The position numbers were made by a program, and so were the translations under genes. This document shows, one piece after another, positions 9,184 to 18,069 of a stretch of 64,000 nt of DNA. Position 1 is the first letter of the stretch, and the number at the start of each line of letters is the position of its first letter. The stretch is from Pseudocolwellia sp049933045 (GTDB lineage Bacteria > Pseudomonadota > Gammaproteobacteria > Enterobacterales > Alteromonadaceae). The stretch spans positions 2,480,001 through 2,544,000 of the forward strand of contig NZ_CP187926.1 in assembly GCF_049933045.1 (NCBI RefSeq), read 5' to 3'. Below the pieces are notes generated by a model. That model was not told the DNA's origin and searched no databases. It was given only the letters and a program-made list of their open reading frames with translations.

Positions 9184-9245
9184 AATAATAACCTCTATAG
9201 TTACCTACTTAAGTAAAGTAAGTAACTACAGATTTGAGGGACGGA

Positions 9246-10319
9246 CTACTTAGCGCTAAAGCTGTCTAGGTAGGCACGGTCAGAGAAGTTTGTCCAAGCA
9301 CGTACTTGTTCTTGGTAGCTTTTGATAGAGTCTAAAATTTCTTGAGTTTTAGGGTCTTTGCTCGCAAAGTCAGCAAGTAATTCACTATTAGCTACTTGGA
9401 TTGCGTCCATTACTGGTTTAGGGAATGTACGAATTTTAACGTTAGGATAATCTTTTTGGATAGTCGCTAAGTTTTTACCGCTTTCATGAGTTGATTGCGT
9501 GTACATATCGTATGCCGCTAACTTCATTGCTGCTGTTAAGATTTTTTGTAAATCTTCAGGTAATTTATCGTACGCTTTCTGGTTAACCATAAACTGAAGT
9601 TCAGTTGCAGGCTCATGCCAGCCAGTGTAGTAATAAGGAGCTATTTTGTGGAAACCCATACGTAAATCTAATGAAGGACCAACCCACTCTAAAGCATCAA
9701 TCGTATTACGTTCTAACGCAGTGTATAGCTCACCCGATGGGATGTTTGTAGGTTTAGCACCTAACTTAGCCAATACTTCACCAGCAAAACCTGGGATACG
9801 CATTTTCAAACCTTTAAGATCTTCAACAGTGTTGATTTCTTTACGGAACCAACCGCCCATTTGGTTACCTGTGTTACCACCTGGGAACGACATAATGCCG
9901 TACTTGTCGTAAACCGACTTCATTAGCTCCATACCACCGCCATGGTAGAACCACGCGTACTGTTCAGCAGTAGTCATACCAAAAGGAACTGTAGTAAAGA
10001 ACATAGTGTTAAAGTCTTTACCTTTCCAATAATATGATGCTGAATGACCCATTTGATATTGGCCATTTTTAACAAAATCGAATATACCAAAAGCAGATTT
10101 ATGCTTGTTTGCAGAATCGATACGAATAGTAAAACGACCGTTAGATAATTCTTTAACTAACTTAGCCATATTCTTTGGTGCATCACCGAAAATAGGGAAG
10201 TTAGGACCCCATGTTTCAGCCAATCGCCATCTAACTTTTTCATCGCCAGCAGCATTTACCAGTCCAGAAAATGCAACTGATGCAACTAACAAAGCTTTTA
10301 CAATCATTGATTTTGACAT
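9246..10319 (-). CDS. dctP: TRAP transporter periplasmic substrate-binding protein DctP
   Basis: A binding protein of about 357 residues. The chosen ATG at 10319 has GGGGAAGG just upstream and gives a normal signal peptide (MSKSMIVKALLVASVAFSGLVNA); the frame is open 19 codons further but those residues are charged and lack a signal. The mature protein has the DctP fold: KVRWRLAETWGPNFP, then LKGLKMRIPGFAGEV and LYTALERNTIDALEWVGP around the ligand site. The Glu-Trp segment and overall pattern resemble TakP-type binders of 2-oxo or other monocarboxylates. That substrate guess is inference. It leads the dctPQM operon. Confidence 0.93.
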   Translation of the reverse strand: MSKSMIVKALLVASVAFSGLVNAAGDEKVRWRLAETWGPNFPIFGDAPKNMAKLVKELSNGRFTIRIDSANKHKSAFGIFDFVKNGQYQMGHSASYYWKGKDFNTMFFTTVPFGMTTAEQYAWFYHGGGMELMKSVYDKYGIMSFPGGNTGNQMGGWFRKEINTVEDLKGLKMRIPGFAGEVLAKLGAKPTNIPSGELYTALERNTIDALEWVGPSLDLRMGFHKIAPYYYTGWHEPATELQFMVNQKAYDKLPEDLQKILTAAMKLAAYDMYTQSTHESGKNLATIQKDYPNVKIRTFPKPVMDAIQVANSELLADFASKDPKTQEILDSIKSYQEQVRAWTNFSDRAYLDSFSAK

Positions 10320-10378
10320 TGTAACCTTCCCCATTTTGCGCTTATCGCGCTTATTAAAGTTTATATACTGTCGCAAAA

Positions 10379-10498
10379 GGGAGACATTTTAACTATTCGT
10401 ACAAACACTTACTTACCTACCTACTTATACGATCTATACTAGGTATTAGTACGTAGGTAACAGTACGTGCGCAGTATGTGTAGATAGTAAAGTCTCCC
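10379..10498. promoter_or_regulatory. Divergent control region with two nested inverted repeats
   Basis: Between dctP and the sensor-kinase gene two perfect inverted repeats are nested. The inner pair is TTACCTAC (10413-10420) and GTAGGTAA (10453-10460); the outer pair is GGGAGAC (10379-10385) and GTCTCCC (10492-10498). TACCTAC, TACTT and GTACGT runs recur between them. Paired heptamers like these are typical binding sites for LuxR/NarL-type response regulators. Control of dctP by the adjacent regulator is inferred. Confidence 0.55.
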
Positions 10499-10601
10499 AA
10501 TATTTGTGATTATAGTAGACTATACCAAATAAAAACGGTTATTTTCATTCAAACATGATAACCAATAGAAAAGCTCCCTGATTAATTAACAAAGGTAAAT
10601 C

Positions 10602-12005
10602 ATGACACTACCACTACGACTCCTCTATATTGCAATTTTCCAGGTGATTTTAACCTCAATAATTACCTACTATTTAGTTTCTAATGAATACCGAGAGCTT
10701 TCTGTGAAAACGGTAAAGGCACTTGAAACCTTCTTAATCAAACAGAAAGAGCAAGAGCTTCAAAACTACACCTCAATAGCCCTTACTTCTGTAGAGCACA
10801 TGTACCCTCGAGACAAAAGTAACGACAATAAAGTGAAAGGCGTAGTGGCAGATATTGTTGAAAATATGCTTTATAACGGAGACGACGGATACTTCTTTAT
10901 TTATGACACAAACGGCAACAGTGTTGTTCATCCTAAGCAACCTAATCGAGTAGGAAAAAGCTGGTGGGATTTAAGAGATGACAACGGCGAAATGATCATT
11001 CAGGTATTAATTAGAAATGCTCAAAAAGGCGGTGATTTTTACCGATATAACTGGTCAAAACCATCAGAAGGTCAGCCATCAGAAAAAATGGGTTACTCAA
11101 CCATGATAGAACGTTGGGATTGGATGATAGGTACAGGCGTTTATTTAGATGATGTATATAAGCAACTGAATGAAACTCAAAACGAAATTAACCGCCATAT
11201 CAACAGAACCAAAAAGATTATATTAGTGGTCGCCCTATCATCTATCTTCTTTATCTTCATCTTTGGTTTTGCTGTAAACCTTAGCCATAAAAGAAAGGCT
11301 GAAGAGAAAATAAACGAGCTGAGTCAACGTGTTATTGATGTACAAGAAGAAGAGAACCGTCATATATCTAGAGAATTACACGATGGTATTATTCAAATAC
11401 TCGTTTCGATTAAATACTCGTTAGAGGCAACCCGACTTTCGCTTCTTAAAAACAAGCAAGATAAACCAGAGCCTCTTACTCACGCAGAAAAAAATCTTGC
11501 TTTTGCAATAAACGAAGTACGTAGGATTTCTCATCATATGCATCCTCAAGTGCTTGATGAATTAGGATTATCTGTTGCTATAGAATCTATCGCACAAGAT
11601 TTTTCCAAACGCACAGGTGTAGATATTCAAGTATTTAAACCATCTTTACGAAAATTATTACCCGACTTTATCAATACGACGTTATTTAGAGTTGTTCAAG
11701 AAACATTAACGAATATTCAAAAACATGCTGAGGCCAAAAGTGTTATTATAAGCTTATCAATACAGGATCACTGGTTAACACTAACAATAAAAGATGATGG
11801 TAAAGGCTTTGAACTTCAGAACAACAATACTTCGTATGAAGGTATTGGCTTAAGAAATTTAGCTGAAAGAGTTCAATATCATAAGGGTGAGTTTGATATA
11901 AAATCATCTAAAAAAGGGACGCTGATTACCGTTAAAATACCAACAGCCAGTTTTGTAAATCATTTCAACGAAGCAACAATAAGAACGAAAAACGATGATA
12001 GATAA
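10602..12005 (+). CDS. Membrane sensor histidine kinase with Cache domain (HisKA_3 type)
   Basis: A 467-residue kinase. A first helix (7-26), a periplasmic single-Cache domain (about 30-195, with YFFIYDTNGNSVVHP and the repeated TGVYLDDVY) and a second helix (206-226) lead to the HisKA_3 dimerisation box with phospho-acceptor His260 in SRELHDGI. The ATPase domain has FRVVQETLTNIQKHAE (N box), DDGKGFE and GIGLRNLAERV. The Cache fold usually binds small organic acids or amino acids. It is divergent from the TRAP operon and overlaps its response-regulator gene by 11 bp, so it most likely senses the TRAP substrate. Confidence 0.93.
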   Translation: MTLPLRLLYIAIFQVILTSIITYYLVSNEYRELSVKTVKALETFLIKQKEQELQNYTSIALTSVEHMYPRDKSNDNKVKGVVADIVENMLYNGDDGYFFIYDTNGNSVVHPKQPNRVGKSWWDLRDDNGEMIIQVLIRNAQKGGDFYRYNWSKPSEGQPSEKMGYSTMIERWDWMIGTGVYLDDVYKQLNETQNEINRHINRTKKIILVVALSSIFFIFIFGFAVNLSHKRKAEEKINELSQRVIDVQEEENRHISRELHDGIIQILVSIKYSLEATRLSLLKNKQDKPEPLTHAEKNLAFAINEVRRISHHMHPQVLDELGLSVAIESIAQDFSKRTGVDIQVFKPSLRKLLPDFINTTLFRVVQETLTNIQKHAEAKSVIISLSIQDHWLTLTIKDDGKGFELQNNNTSYEGIGLRNLAERVQYHKGEFDIKSSKKGTLITVKIPTASFVNHFNEATIRTKNDDR

Positions 12006-12642
12006 TAATTCAAAAATTTCTGTCATGCTTGTTGATGATCACCCTATGGTACAAGGTGGTTTAACAGCATGTTTAGCATTTTATGACGATATAGAAATAG
12101 TTGGGGCTACAGATGACGGGGCAGAGGCTTTAAGTAAAGCAAAAGAGTTAAAACCTGATGTAATTATAATGGATGTCAGTATGCCAAAAATGAATGGTAT
12201 AGATGCGACAGAGATTATATCGGAACAACTACCTGATACCCGCGTACTTATATTTAGCATGCACGACAGGCCAGAGTTTGTTCGTAGTGCAATTGATGCT
12301 GGTGCAAGTGGTTATGTACTAAAAGACACTTCGTCTGAAGAAGTATACTTTGCGATTAAAGCCGTAGCTAAAGGCAATACTCATTTTAGTAGTTCAATAT
12401 CTAAAATGTTAATTGAAAACCCAATGAAAGCCGATAATGAAAAACTAACTACGCGTGAGCAAGTTATTCTTTCACATGTGGCGAGTGGTTTATCAAGTAA
12501 AGAAGTTGCCCGCAAATTAGATATTAGCTTTAGAACCGTTGATGCTCACCGCCGCAATATAAAAACGAAATTAAAAATAGAAACCTTGGCTGAAATGGTT
12601 AGATATGCAGTTAATCATGGATTAATCGAAAAGAATAAATAA
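11995..12642 (+). CDS. NarL/FixJ-family response regulator
   Basis: A 215-residue regulator. The receiver domain (about 8-123) contains the acidic pair DD in VDDHP, the phosphorylated Asp60 in IIMDVSMP and Lys in YVLKDTS. The C-terminal LuxR-type helix-turn-helix (about 150-212) reads LTTREQVILSHVASGLSSKEVA with RTVDAHRRNI as the recognition helix. It overlaps the kinase gene and is translated with it. The probable target is the divergent TRAP operon through the inverted repeats at 10379-10498, plus autoregulation. Confidence 0.93.
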   Translation: MIDNNSKISVMLVDDHPMVQGGLTACLAFYDDIEIVGATDDGAEALSKAKELKPDVIIMDVSMPKMNGIDATEIISEQLPDTRVLIFSMHDRPEFVRSAIDAGASGYVLKDTSSEEVYFAIKAVAKGNTHFSSSISKMLIENPMKADNEKLTTREQVILSHVASGLSSKEVARKLDISFRTVDAHRRNIKTKLKIETLAEMVRYAVNHGLIEKNK

Positions 12643-12647
12643 CACTC

Positions 12648-12742
12648 AGGTCTGTTAAGTTTCACTGCTCACTATTTAATGTTTAATGTTTAATGTTATG
12701 CAAAAGAGCAATAACAAAGCAGTTATAAAAATTAACAGACCT
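12648..12742. repeat. 11-bp inverted repeat after the response-regulator gene
   Basis: AGGTCTGTTAA (12648-12658) pairs perfectly with TTAACAGACCT (12732-12742) across a 73-nt loop that also contains three copies of TTTAATG (about 12676-12697). The stem starts just past the regulator stop and may act in termination or mRNA protection, though there is no clear U-tract. Confidence 0.4.
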
Positions 12743-12858
12743 TATTATCAATACCCTCTACATTTACTATCAATAAAATATTTATAACCCGCTCAATACC
12801 TACCAATTAAAAGCTGCCGACTAAAAGTTACTATATATTCCTACATCGGAATGGTTTG

Positions 12859-13041
12859 TTAAGCATGAATCAATACAAGTAAACATTCGTCAAAATGAAG
12901 AACATCCTCGTCAATTTCTTTGTATTTAACCCATAAATAAGTATAACTGTCACATAACTGACATTCATTAATTCGAATTGTTCTATAATAACGCCATCCC
13001 ATTGGCTTATGTTGTCGCCCTACTTCTGGGTAAATAGCCAT
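12859..13041 (-). CDS. Small hypothetical protein with a CxxC pair
   Basis: A possible 60-residue protein, not recognised. The ATG at 13041 follows AAGAAAG and is preferred over an upstream TTG in the same frame. The sequence has ordinary protein character: MGWRYYRTIRINECQLCDSY with a CxxC pair, an acidic segment KEIDEDVLHFDE and a hydrophobic end. No signal peptide or helix bundle is evident. It reads away from cbpA, with about 70 bp between them for both promoters. It could be spurious. Confidence 0.4.
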   Translation of the reverse strand: MAIYPEVGRQHKPMGWRYYRTIRINECQLCDSYTYLWVKYKEIDEDVLHFDECLLVLIHA

Positions 13042-13112
13042 ACGTACTTTCTTAATCAATTAATACAAATCTGTAGTACCTAGCCTAAATGCTAGTTATG
13101 CAGGAGGTTATC

Positions 13113-14075
13113 GTGAATTATAAAGATTACTACAAAATTATGAACGTTGATAAAACAGCGTCTCAAGATGAAATCAAAACATCTTATCGTAAGTTAGCGC
13201 GAAAGTTTCATCCTGATGTGAGTAAAGAAAAAGATGCTGAAAGTCGTTTTAAAGATATAAACGAAGCTTACGAAGTCCTGCGCGATAAAGAAAAGCGAGC
13301 AGCTTACGACCAACTTGGTAGTAATTGGAAATCAGGACAATCAGGCTTTACGCCTCCACCTAGTTGGCAAGATCAATATGGCCGAAGTAATGGTGGATAC
13401 AGTTCTGGTGGTTCTTCTACAGGAGATCAAGGCGACTTCAGTGACTTTTTTGAATCGTTATTTGGTAATGGATTTGGCGGAAATCAAGGCGCTGCAAGAG
13501 GTAGAGGTTCATATCAGAAAAAAGGACAAGACAGTAACGCCAAAATAATGATTGATATACAAGACTCTTATACGGGTGCTAGCAGAAACTTTAGTTTAAG
13601 TGATCAAATGGTGAACCAGAATAGACAATCACCACCTAAAGATCGCACGTTAAAAATCAATATCCCTAAAGGTATAAAAGCAGGACAAAAAATCCGCTTG
13701 AAAAATCAAGGTGGTCCTGGTGTCGGTGGTGCTGAAAATGGCGATCTGTATATAGAGATAGGTTTTAATCCAAACCCTTTATATGAAATTGATGGTGCCA
13801 ATATAACAACCGAAGTAAACATTAGCCCATGGCAAGCAGCTTTAGGTGACAAAGTAAAAGTACCAACACCAACAGGCGCTATCGATTTAAGCTTACCTAA
13901 ATTAAGTAACAGTGGTAGTAAAATGCGCTTAAAAGGCCGTGGCTTACCTTGCAAAGTAGCGGGTGATTTTTTTGTAAAACTAAAAATAGTATTACCAAAA
14001 AGCTTGTCAGCAGAAGAAGAAAACCTGTATGAATCTTTAAAAGCCTTAGCTACAGAGGATAAAGTAGAGGCTTAG
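13113..14075 (+). CDS. cbpA: DnaJ-type co-chaperone CbpA
   Basis: A class B J-protein of about 320 residues. The GTG at 13113 is chosen because AGGAGGT stands 5 bases before it and it places NYKDYYKIMNV at the N-terminus as in CbpA; the frame is open 8 codons further but without support. The J domain spans about 1-70 with HPD in KFHPDVSK. A Gly/Ser/Phe-rich linker (about 72-150) follows, then two DnaJ_C beta domains (about 150-310), without the zinc-finger domain of DnaJ. It stimulates DnaK ATPase and may bind curved DNA. A DnaK is encoded 2 kb downstream. Confidence 0.92.
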   Translation: MNYKDYYKIMNVDKTASQDEIKTSYRKLARKFHPDVSKEKDAESRFKDINEAYEVLRDKEKRAAYDQLGSNWKSGQSGFTPPPSWQDQYGRSNGGYSSGGSSTGDQGDFSDFFESLFGNGFGGNQGAARGRGSYQKKGQDSNAKIMIDIQDSYTGASRNFSLSDQMVNQNRQSPPKDRTLKINIPKGIKAGQKIRLKNQGGPGVGGAENGDLYIEIGFNPNPLYEIDGANITTEVNISPWQAALGDKVKVPTPTGAIDLSLPKLSNSGSKMRLKGRGLPCKVAGDFFVKLKIVLPKSLSAEEENLYESLKALATEDKVEA

Positions 14076-14101
14076 CAAAAGCAGGTACTTAGATTTAACT
14101 T

Positions 14102-14126
14102 AACCTCTGAATTACAGAGGTTTTAT
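14102..14126. terminator. Bidirectional terminator between cbpA and the J-domain gene
   Basis: AACCTCTG (14102-14109) pairs with CAGAGGTT (14115-14122) around AATTA and is followed by TTATAAAA. It sits between two convergent genes and overlaps the edge of the stop codon at 14123-14125. Confidence 0.75.
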
Positions 14127-14725
14127 AAAAGCTGATCTAACAAAGTTTTAGCTTGGCGAATTTTAGTAAACATTTCAGCGCAACCACCTTTATCAGGATG
14201 ATGTTTCTGAGCGAGGTGTTTGTACTGAGTTTTAATCATTTTTGCATCTGCGTCGATGGGAAGATTCAATACATCAAGCGCCTCTTTCTTCTCATCTTGC
14301 GCCATATATTTTTGCCAGAAAGATTTAAGCAGATCATTTATTTCATCTTCTTGCGTTTCAAAATAATGTTTTGAATTTAAATAATAACTTTCTAGTGGGT
14401 CGTTAGTTTCTAGTGCGGTGCTATCTTCATTATTTAATAAGCTGGTTTCATCTACAGGTATGCGTTGTATCCGTACAAACTGAATATCAAGTGTAAAACT
14501 TCTATTATCACGATAGAATTTTTTAAAATGATAAAGAGCATGCATACACAGAAAATGAGCGCTAAATAAACCTTTAGGATCTGCTAATGAGAAGTTATCA
14601 AAAGGGACGATTTTCTTATCTTGTAAATGCTTAATTATTTGATGTTCATTTGTTAATGCAGCGTCATTTAACAAACGATCAATTTCATCAAGTATGGGAG
14701 ATAAATAGGGATTTAACCTCTGCAT
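14123..14725 (-). CDS. DnaJ-related protein with C-terminal J domain
   Basis: A 200-residue protein whose J domain is at the C-terminus (about 143-200): LNLPIDADAKMIKTQYKHLA, then QKHHPDKGG with the HPD tripeptide and the TKIRQAKTLL helix. The N-terminal 130 residues match the DNAJ-related pattern of marine gammaproteobacteria (helical, with FLCMHALYHFKK). It should recruit a DnaK to particular clients, which are unknown. It is convergent with cbpA. Confidence 0.85.
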   Translation of the reverse strand: MQRLNPYLSPILDEIDRLLNDAALTNEHQIIKHLQDKKIVPFDNFSLADPKGLFSAHFLCMHALYHFKKFYRDNRSFTLDIQFVRIQRIPVDETSLLNNEDSTALETNDPLESYYLNSKHYFETQEDEINDLLKSFWQKYMAQDEKKEALDVLNLPIDADAKMIKTQYKHLAQKHHPDKGGCAEMFTKIRQAKTLLDQLL

Positions 14726-14793
14726 TTAATATATAAACTCCACAACATCTGTTTATTGGTTATTAGGCTTTATTGATTAGCTTACTTGTTGGC

Positions 14794-15564
14794 TCATTCA
14801 TGAGGTTTACTAGGTACTTTCTTAGGGAAAACTTGCGTGTATTGTGCTTCTTTTTCCAAAGCTTCTAAGTCTTTAATAATCAGTTGATTACGTTTTTTAT
14901 CTATTGTGTCTTGCTTCTTCCATAACTGTAATTGTTTATTAATAACTTGTCTTACCGAGCCCGTCATTCGTGCTAGCGTTTCGTCATTTAAACCATTCAC
15001 TAAATGGTGCTTATGCTCTTCTTCTTTTACGCCTGCATAAAACCTAATTTTATTAATATGCTCTAAAATAATTCGACTTAAACGTGTTGGCACATCATGT
15101 AAAATCAAATCACTGGCTTGATGCTCTTTCTCTCGCATCTTTTGTGCTAAATAAGGCATAAACTGCTGATTAAATTCGGGATAAGTCCATAACCAATGAC
15201 GCATAGTCGATAACTTTACCGAAAGCAGTTTTACTGTATTTAACGGTGAAATAATCACGTCATGGGGCTGATCATCTAATAACACCATTAAATCAAAACA
15301 GTCGCCTGCATAAAGCATATCTAATGTAGCTTCACGACCTGTTTCAGGATTAGCTTGTTTGATTTCTAACTGCCCTTCTATCATCACAAAAAAGCGTTTT
15401 GTTAGAATATTCGAATCAATATAATCGCCTTTATGCCATTCGTTCAGCTGGAATTCTTGTTGAAAATCTTCTATGAGTTTTTCAGGTAAGTCAGCAAAGA
15501 TATTCGCTTGTTTAACTAAAACAGGGCTAGCTTTTTGAGGAAGGTGATTAACATCTTTATTCAT
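14794..15564 (-). CDS. Crp/Fnr-family transcriptional regulator
   Basis: A 256-residue regulator with an N-terminal cyclic-nucleotide-binding-type beta barrel (about 17-135, IFADLPEKLIEDFQQ, then GDYIDSN and AGDCFDLM), a dimerisation helix, and a C-terminal winged helix (about 165-235, NDETLARMTGSVRQVINKQL as the helix-turn-helix). No Fnr-type cysteine cluster is visible, so it is not an iron-sulfur oxygen sensor; the barrel lacks an obvious cAMP-type phosphate cassette. The Lys-rich C-terminal extension is unusual. It may control the chaperone genes around it, since it is divergent from dnaK. Confidence 0.85.
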   Translation of the reverse strand: MNKDVNHLPQKASPVLVKQANIFADLPEKLIEDFQQEFQLNEWHKGDYIDSNILTKRFFVMIEGQLEIKQANPETGREATLDMLYAGDCFDLMVLLDDQPHDVIISPLNTVKLLSVKLSTMRHWLWTYPEFNQQFMPYLAQKMREKEHQASDLILHDVPTRLSRIILEHINKIRFYAGVKEEEHKHHLVNGLNDETLARMTGSVRQVINKQLQLWKKQDTIDKKRNQLIIKDLEALEKEAQYTQVFPKKVPSKPHE

Positions 15565-15919
15565 AGATAAAAGGGTTTGAGCCGTAATATAAACAAGTGT
15601 TTTTATTCTACCTCGTTGTCGCTATATAGCAAAAGTTAAAAAATATAACTAAGCCACCACTAATACCTAGCTCTTCAATTATTTAATTCGAAATAATAAA
15701 ACTAAATGACATCAACTGTCATATTTGTGACAGAAGCATTTATCCGCCTCCCCTATTATAGCTCCACTAACCAAGCAACCTTGTATAAAGCACTTAGAAA
15801 TTAAAAGTTTTATACAAGGTTGTTTAACGGAGTAAACAGCTTTACGGACAAAACCATAAAGCCGCTCCACTTTTATTAAATGCTTTTTATTAAGCTCTGT
15901 TAAGTAATAGGAAATTATT
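15565..15919 (+). promoter_or_regulatory. dnaK upstream region with two hairpins
   Basis: This 355-bp space separates the Crp/Fnr gene from dnaK. It contains a perfect 14-bp inverted repeat, CAACCTTGTATAAA (15776-15789) and TTTATACAAGGTTG (15809-15822), with a 19-nt loop. A second imperfect stem follows directly: GCTTTACGG pairs with CCATAAAGC (about 15838-15875). The final element is the ribosome site before 15920 (TAGGAAATTATT). If transcription starts upstream of 15776 both hairpins would be in the 5' leader; otherwise the first is an operator. No clear sigma-32 promoter was seen. Confidence 0.55.
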
Positions 15920-17806
15920 ATGACTAAGATTATTGGTATTGATTTAGGTACAACAAACTCATGTGTCGCAGTAATGGAAGGTGGTAAAGCACGAATTATT
16001 GAGAATGCTGAAGGTAGCCGTACAACCCCTTCAATTGTTGCTTACGCTAACGGTGAAACATTAGCGGGACAGCCTGCAAAAAGACAAGCAGTAACAAACT
16101 CTAAAAACACATTATTTGCGATAAAACGTTTAATTGGTCGCAAGTTTGATGACAAAGAAGTACAAAAAGACATTAAGTTAGCACCTTACAAAATAGTAAA
16201 AGCTGACAACGGTGACGCTTGGGTTGAAATAGACGGTAAAGCCTTATCACCACAAGAAGTATCAGCTCAAATTTTACGTAAATTGAAAAAAGACGCTGAA
16301 GCCTATTTAGGTGAAACGGTAACCGAAGCTGTTATTACGGTGCCAGCTTACTTTAATGATTCACAACGCCAAGCAACTAAGGATGCAGGTAAAATTGCTG
16401 GCCTTAATGTTAAACGTATTATTAACGAACCAACAGCAGCTGCACTTGCTTATGGCGTTGATAAAAATAGTAAAGCAGACCAAAAGGTTGTGGTTTACGA
16501 TTTAGGTGGTGGTACATTCGACGTTTCAATTATCGAAATATCTAATGTAGATGGCGAAAAACAATTTGAAGTATTAGCAACCAATGGCGATACCTTTTTA
16601 GGTGGTGAAGATTTTGATTTACGCTTAATTAATTATCTTGCTGATGAATTTAAAAAAGAAAGTGGTATTGATGTTCATCAAGATTCTTTAGCGTTGCAAC
16701 GCATTAAAGAAGCCGCTGAAAAAGCCAAAATTGAATTGTCGTCAGCGTTACAAACCGATGTGAACTTACCGTACATCACGGCAGATGCGAGCGGACCTAA
16801 GCATTTAAATGTAAAAGTAACTCGCGCTAAGTTAGAGTCGTTAGTTGAAGACTTAGTTAAAAATACTATCGCCCCATGTGAACAAGCATTAAAAGATGCA
16901 GGTTTAAGTAAAGGCGACATTAGCGAAGTTATTTTGGTCGGTGGTCAAACACGTATGCCGAAAGTACAAGAAGCGGTTAAAAGCTTCTTTGGTAAAGAAC
17001 CACGTAAAGATGTAAACCCAGATGAAGCTGTGGCCATAGGTGCAGCAATACAGTCAGGTGTTTTATCAGGAGCTGTAAATGATGTGTTATTGCTTGATGT
17101 AACGCCATTATCGCTCGGTATTGAAACCTTAGGCGGTGTAATGACTAAGTTAATTGAGAAAAACACCACGATACCAACTCGTGCATCTGAAACTTTCTCT
17201 ACAGCTGAAGACAACCAAGCTGCAGTAACGGTTCATGTGTTACAAGGTCAACGTGAAATGGCGACAGATAATAAATCGTTAGGTCAATTTAACTTAACGG
17301 ATATTAAACAAGGACCACGTGGTTCAGTTCAAGTTGAAGTAACTTTTGATATTGATGCTGATGGTATTTTAAATGTTTCTGCGAAAGACAAAGCAACAGG
17401 TAAAGAGCAGAGCATTAAAATAACGGCATCGAGCGGTTTAACAGAAGATGAAATTAATAACATGGTGAATGATGCTGAAAAACATGCCACTGAAGACAAG
17501 AAAAAACGTGAGCTAGTTGAACAGCGTAACCAAGCAGATCAATTAATTCATACTGTAGAAACGTCGATGACCAGCTTAGCTGAAGATCAACAAACGGAAC
17601 TTAAAACATTAATTGAGCAACTAAAAATGGCCGTTAATGGTAGTGATAAAGAAGCAATAACTGTGCGTAAGTCGGCATTAGAAGAAGCTTATAATAACAT
17701 GATGCAAGCGCAGTCTCAGCAGTCAGAGCAAGATTACAATGCAGACGACAGTGCGAGCAACGATGATGTTATAGATGCTGATTTTGAAGATGTTAGTAAC
17801 GGTTAA
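15920..17806 (+). CDS. dnaK: DnaK-type Hsp70 chaperone
   Basis: A 628-residue Hsp70. The nucleotide domain (1-385) opens IIGIDLGTTNSCVAVMEGG, with the second phosphate loop VVYDLGGGTFDVS near 195 and ILVGGQTRMPKV near 337. The linker DVLLLDVTPLSLG joins the substrate-binding domain (about 390-505) and helical lid. The tail ends DADFEDVSNG, shorter and less acidic than the usual ending, and total length is about 10 below E. coli DnaK. Neither grpE nor dnaJ is adjacent, so this is probably a second DnaK working with the neighbouring CbpA and J-domain proteins. That it is a paralogue is inference from context. Confidence 0.93.
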   Translation: MTKIIGIDLGTTNSCVAVMEGGKARIIENAEGSRTTPSIVAYANGETLAGQPAKRQAVTNSKNTLFAIKRLIGRKFDDKEVQKDIKLAPYKIVKADNGDAWVEIDGKALSPQEVSAQILRKLKKDAEAYLGETVTEAVITVPAYFNDSQRQATKDAGKIAGLNVKRIINEPTAAALAYGVDKNSKADQKVVVYDLGGGTFDVSIIEISNVDGEKQFEVLATNGDTFLGGEDFDLRLINYLADEFKKESGIDVHQDSLALQRIKEAAEKAKIELSSALQTDVNLPYITADASGPKHLNVKVTRAKLESLVEDLVKNTIAPCEQALKDAGLSKGDISEVILVGGQTRMPKVQEAVKSFFGKEPRKDVNPDEAVAIGAAIQSGVLSGAVNDVLLLDVTPLSLGIETLGGVMTKLIEKNTTIPTRASETFSTAEDNQAAVTVHVLQGQREMATDNKSLGQFNLTDIKQGPRGSVQVEVTFDIDADGILNVSAKDKATGKEQSIKITASSGLTEDEINNMVNDAEKHATEDKKKRELVEQRNQADQLIHTVETSMTSLAEDQQTELKTLIEQLKMAVNGSDKEAITVRKSALEEAYNNMMQAQSQQSEQDYNADDSASNDDVIDADFEDVSNG

Positions 17807-17896
17807 TGGTTTCTAGCTTAATGGTGAAGCTTTGATGTTTAAATTTTTAGTATTAAATATTAGCTAATATTGATTCACATCAGTAAAGAGAAAAGT

Positions 17897-17938
17897 AAAA
17901 AGTGTCAGACTCTTAATCGAGGTTGGCACTTTTTTTTA
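17897..17938 (+). terminator. Terminator of dnaK
   Basis: AAAAAGTGTCA (from 17897) pairs with TGGCACTTTTT around 17923-17933 and a run of eight T follows. It lies about 90 bp beyond the dnaK stop. Confidence 0.85.
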
Positions 17939-18069
17939 ATTTTACATTAGCTCAAATGAAAACTACGCTTAACATGCTTCATTTAATAACAATAAAATTA
18001 TACTCCTGCGTCATATTAGGCAACGTCCAAGCGACACAATACTTAAGTCATTTACCTTAGGAAATTAGC

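Noticed and set aside
15920..17806. HscA instead of DnaK
   Set aside because: The N-terminus and linker are DnaK-like and there is no isc operon nearby.
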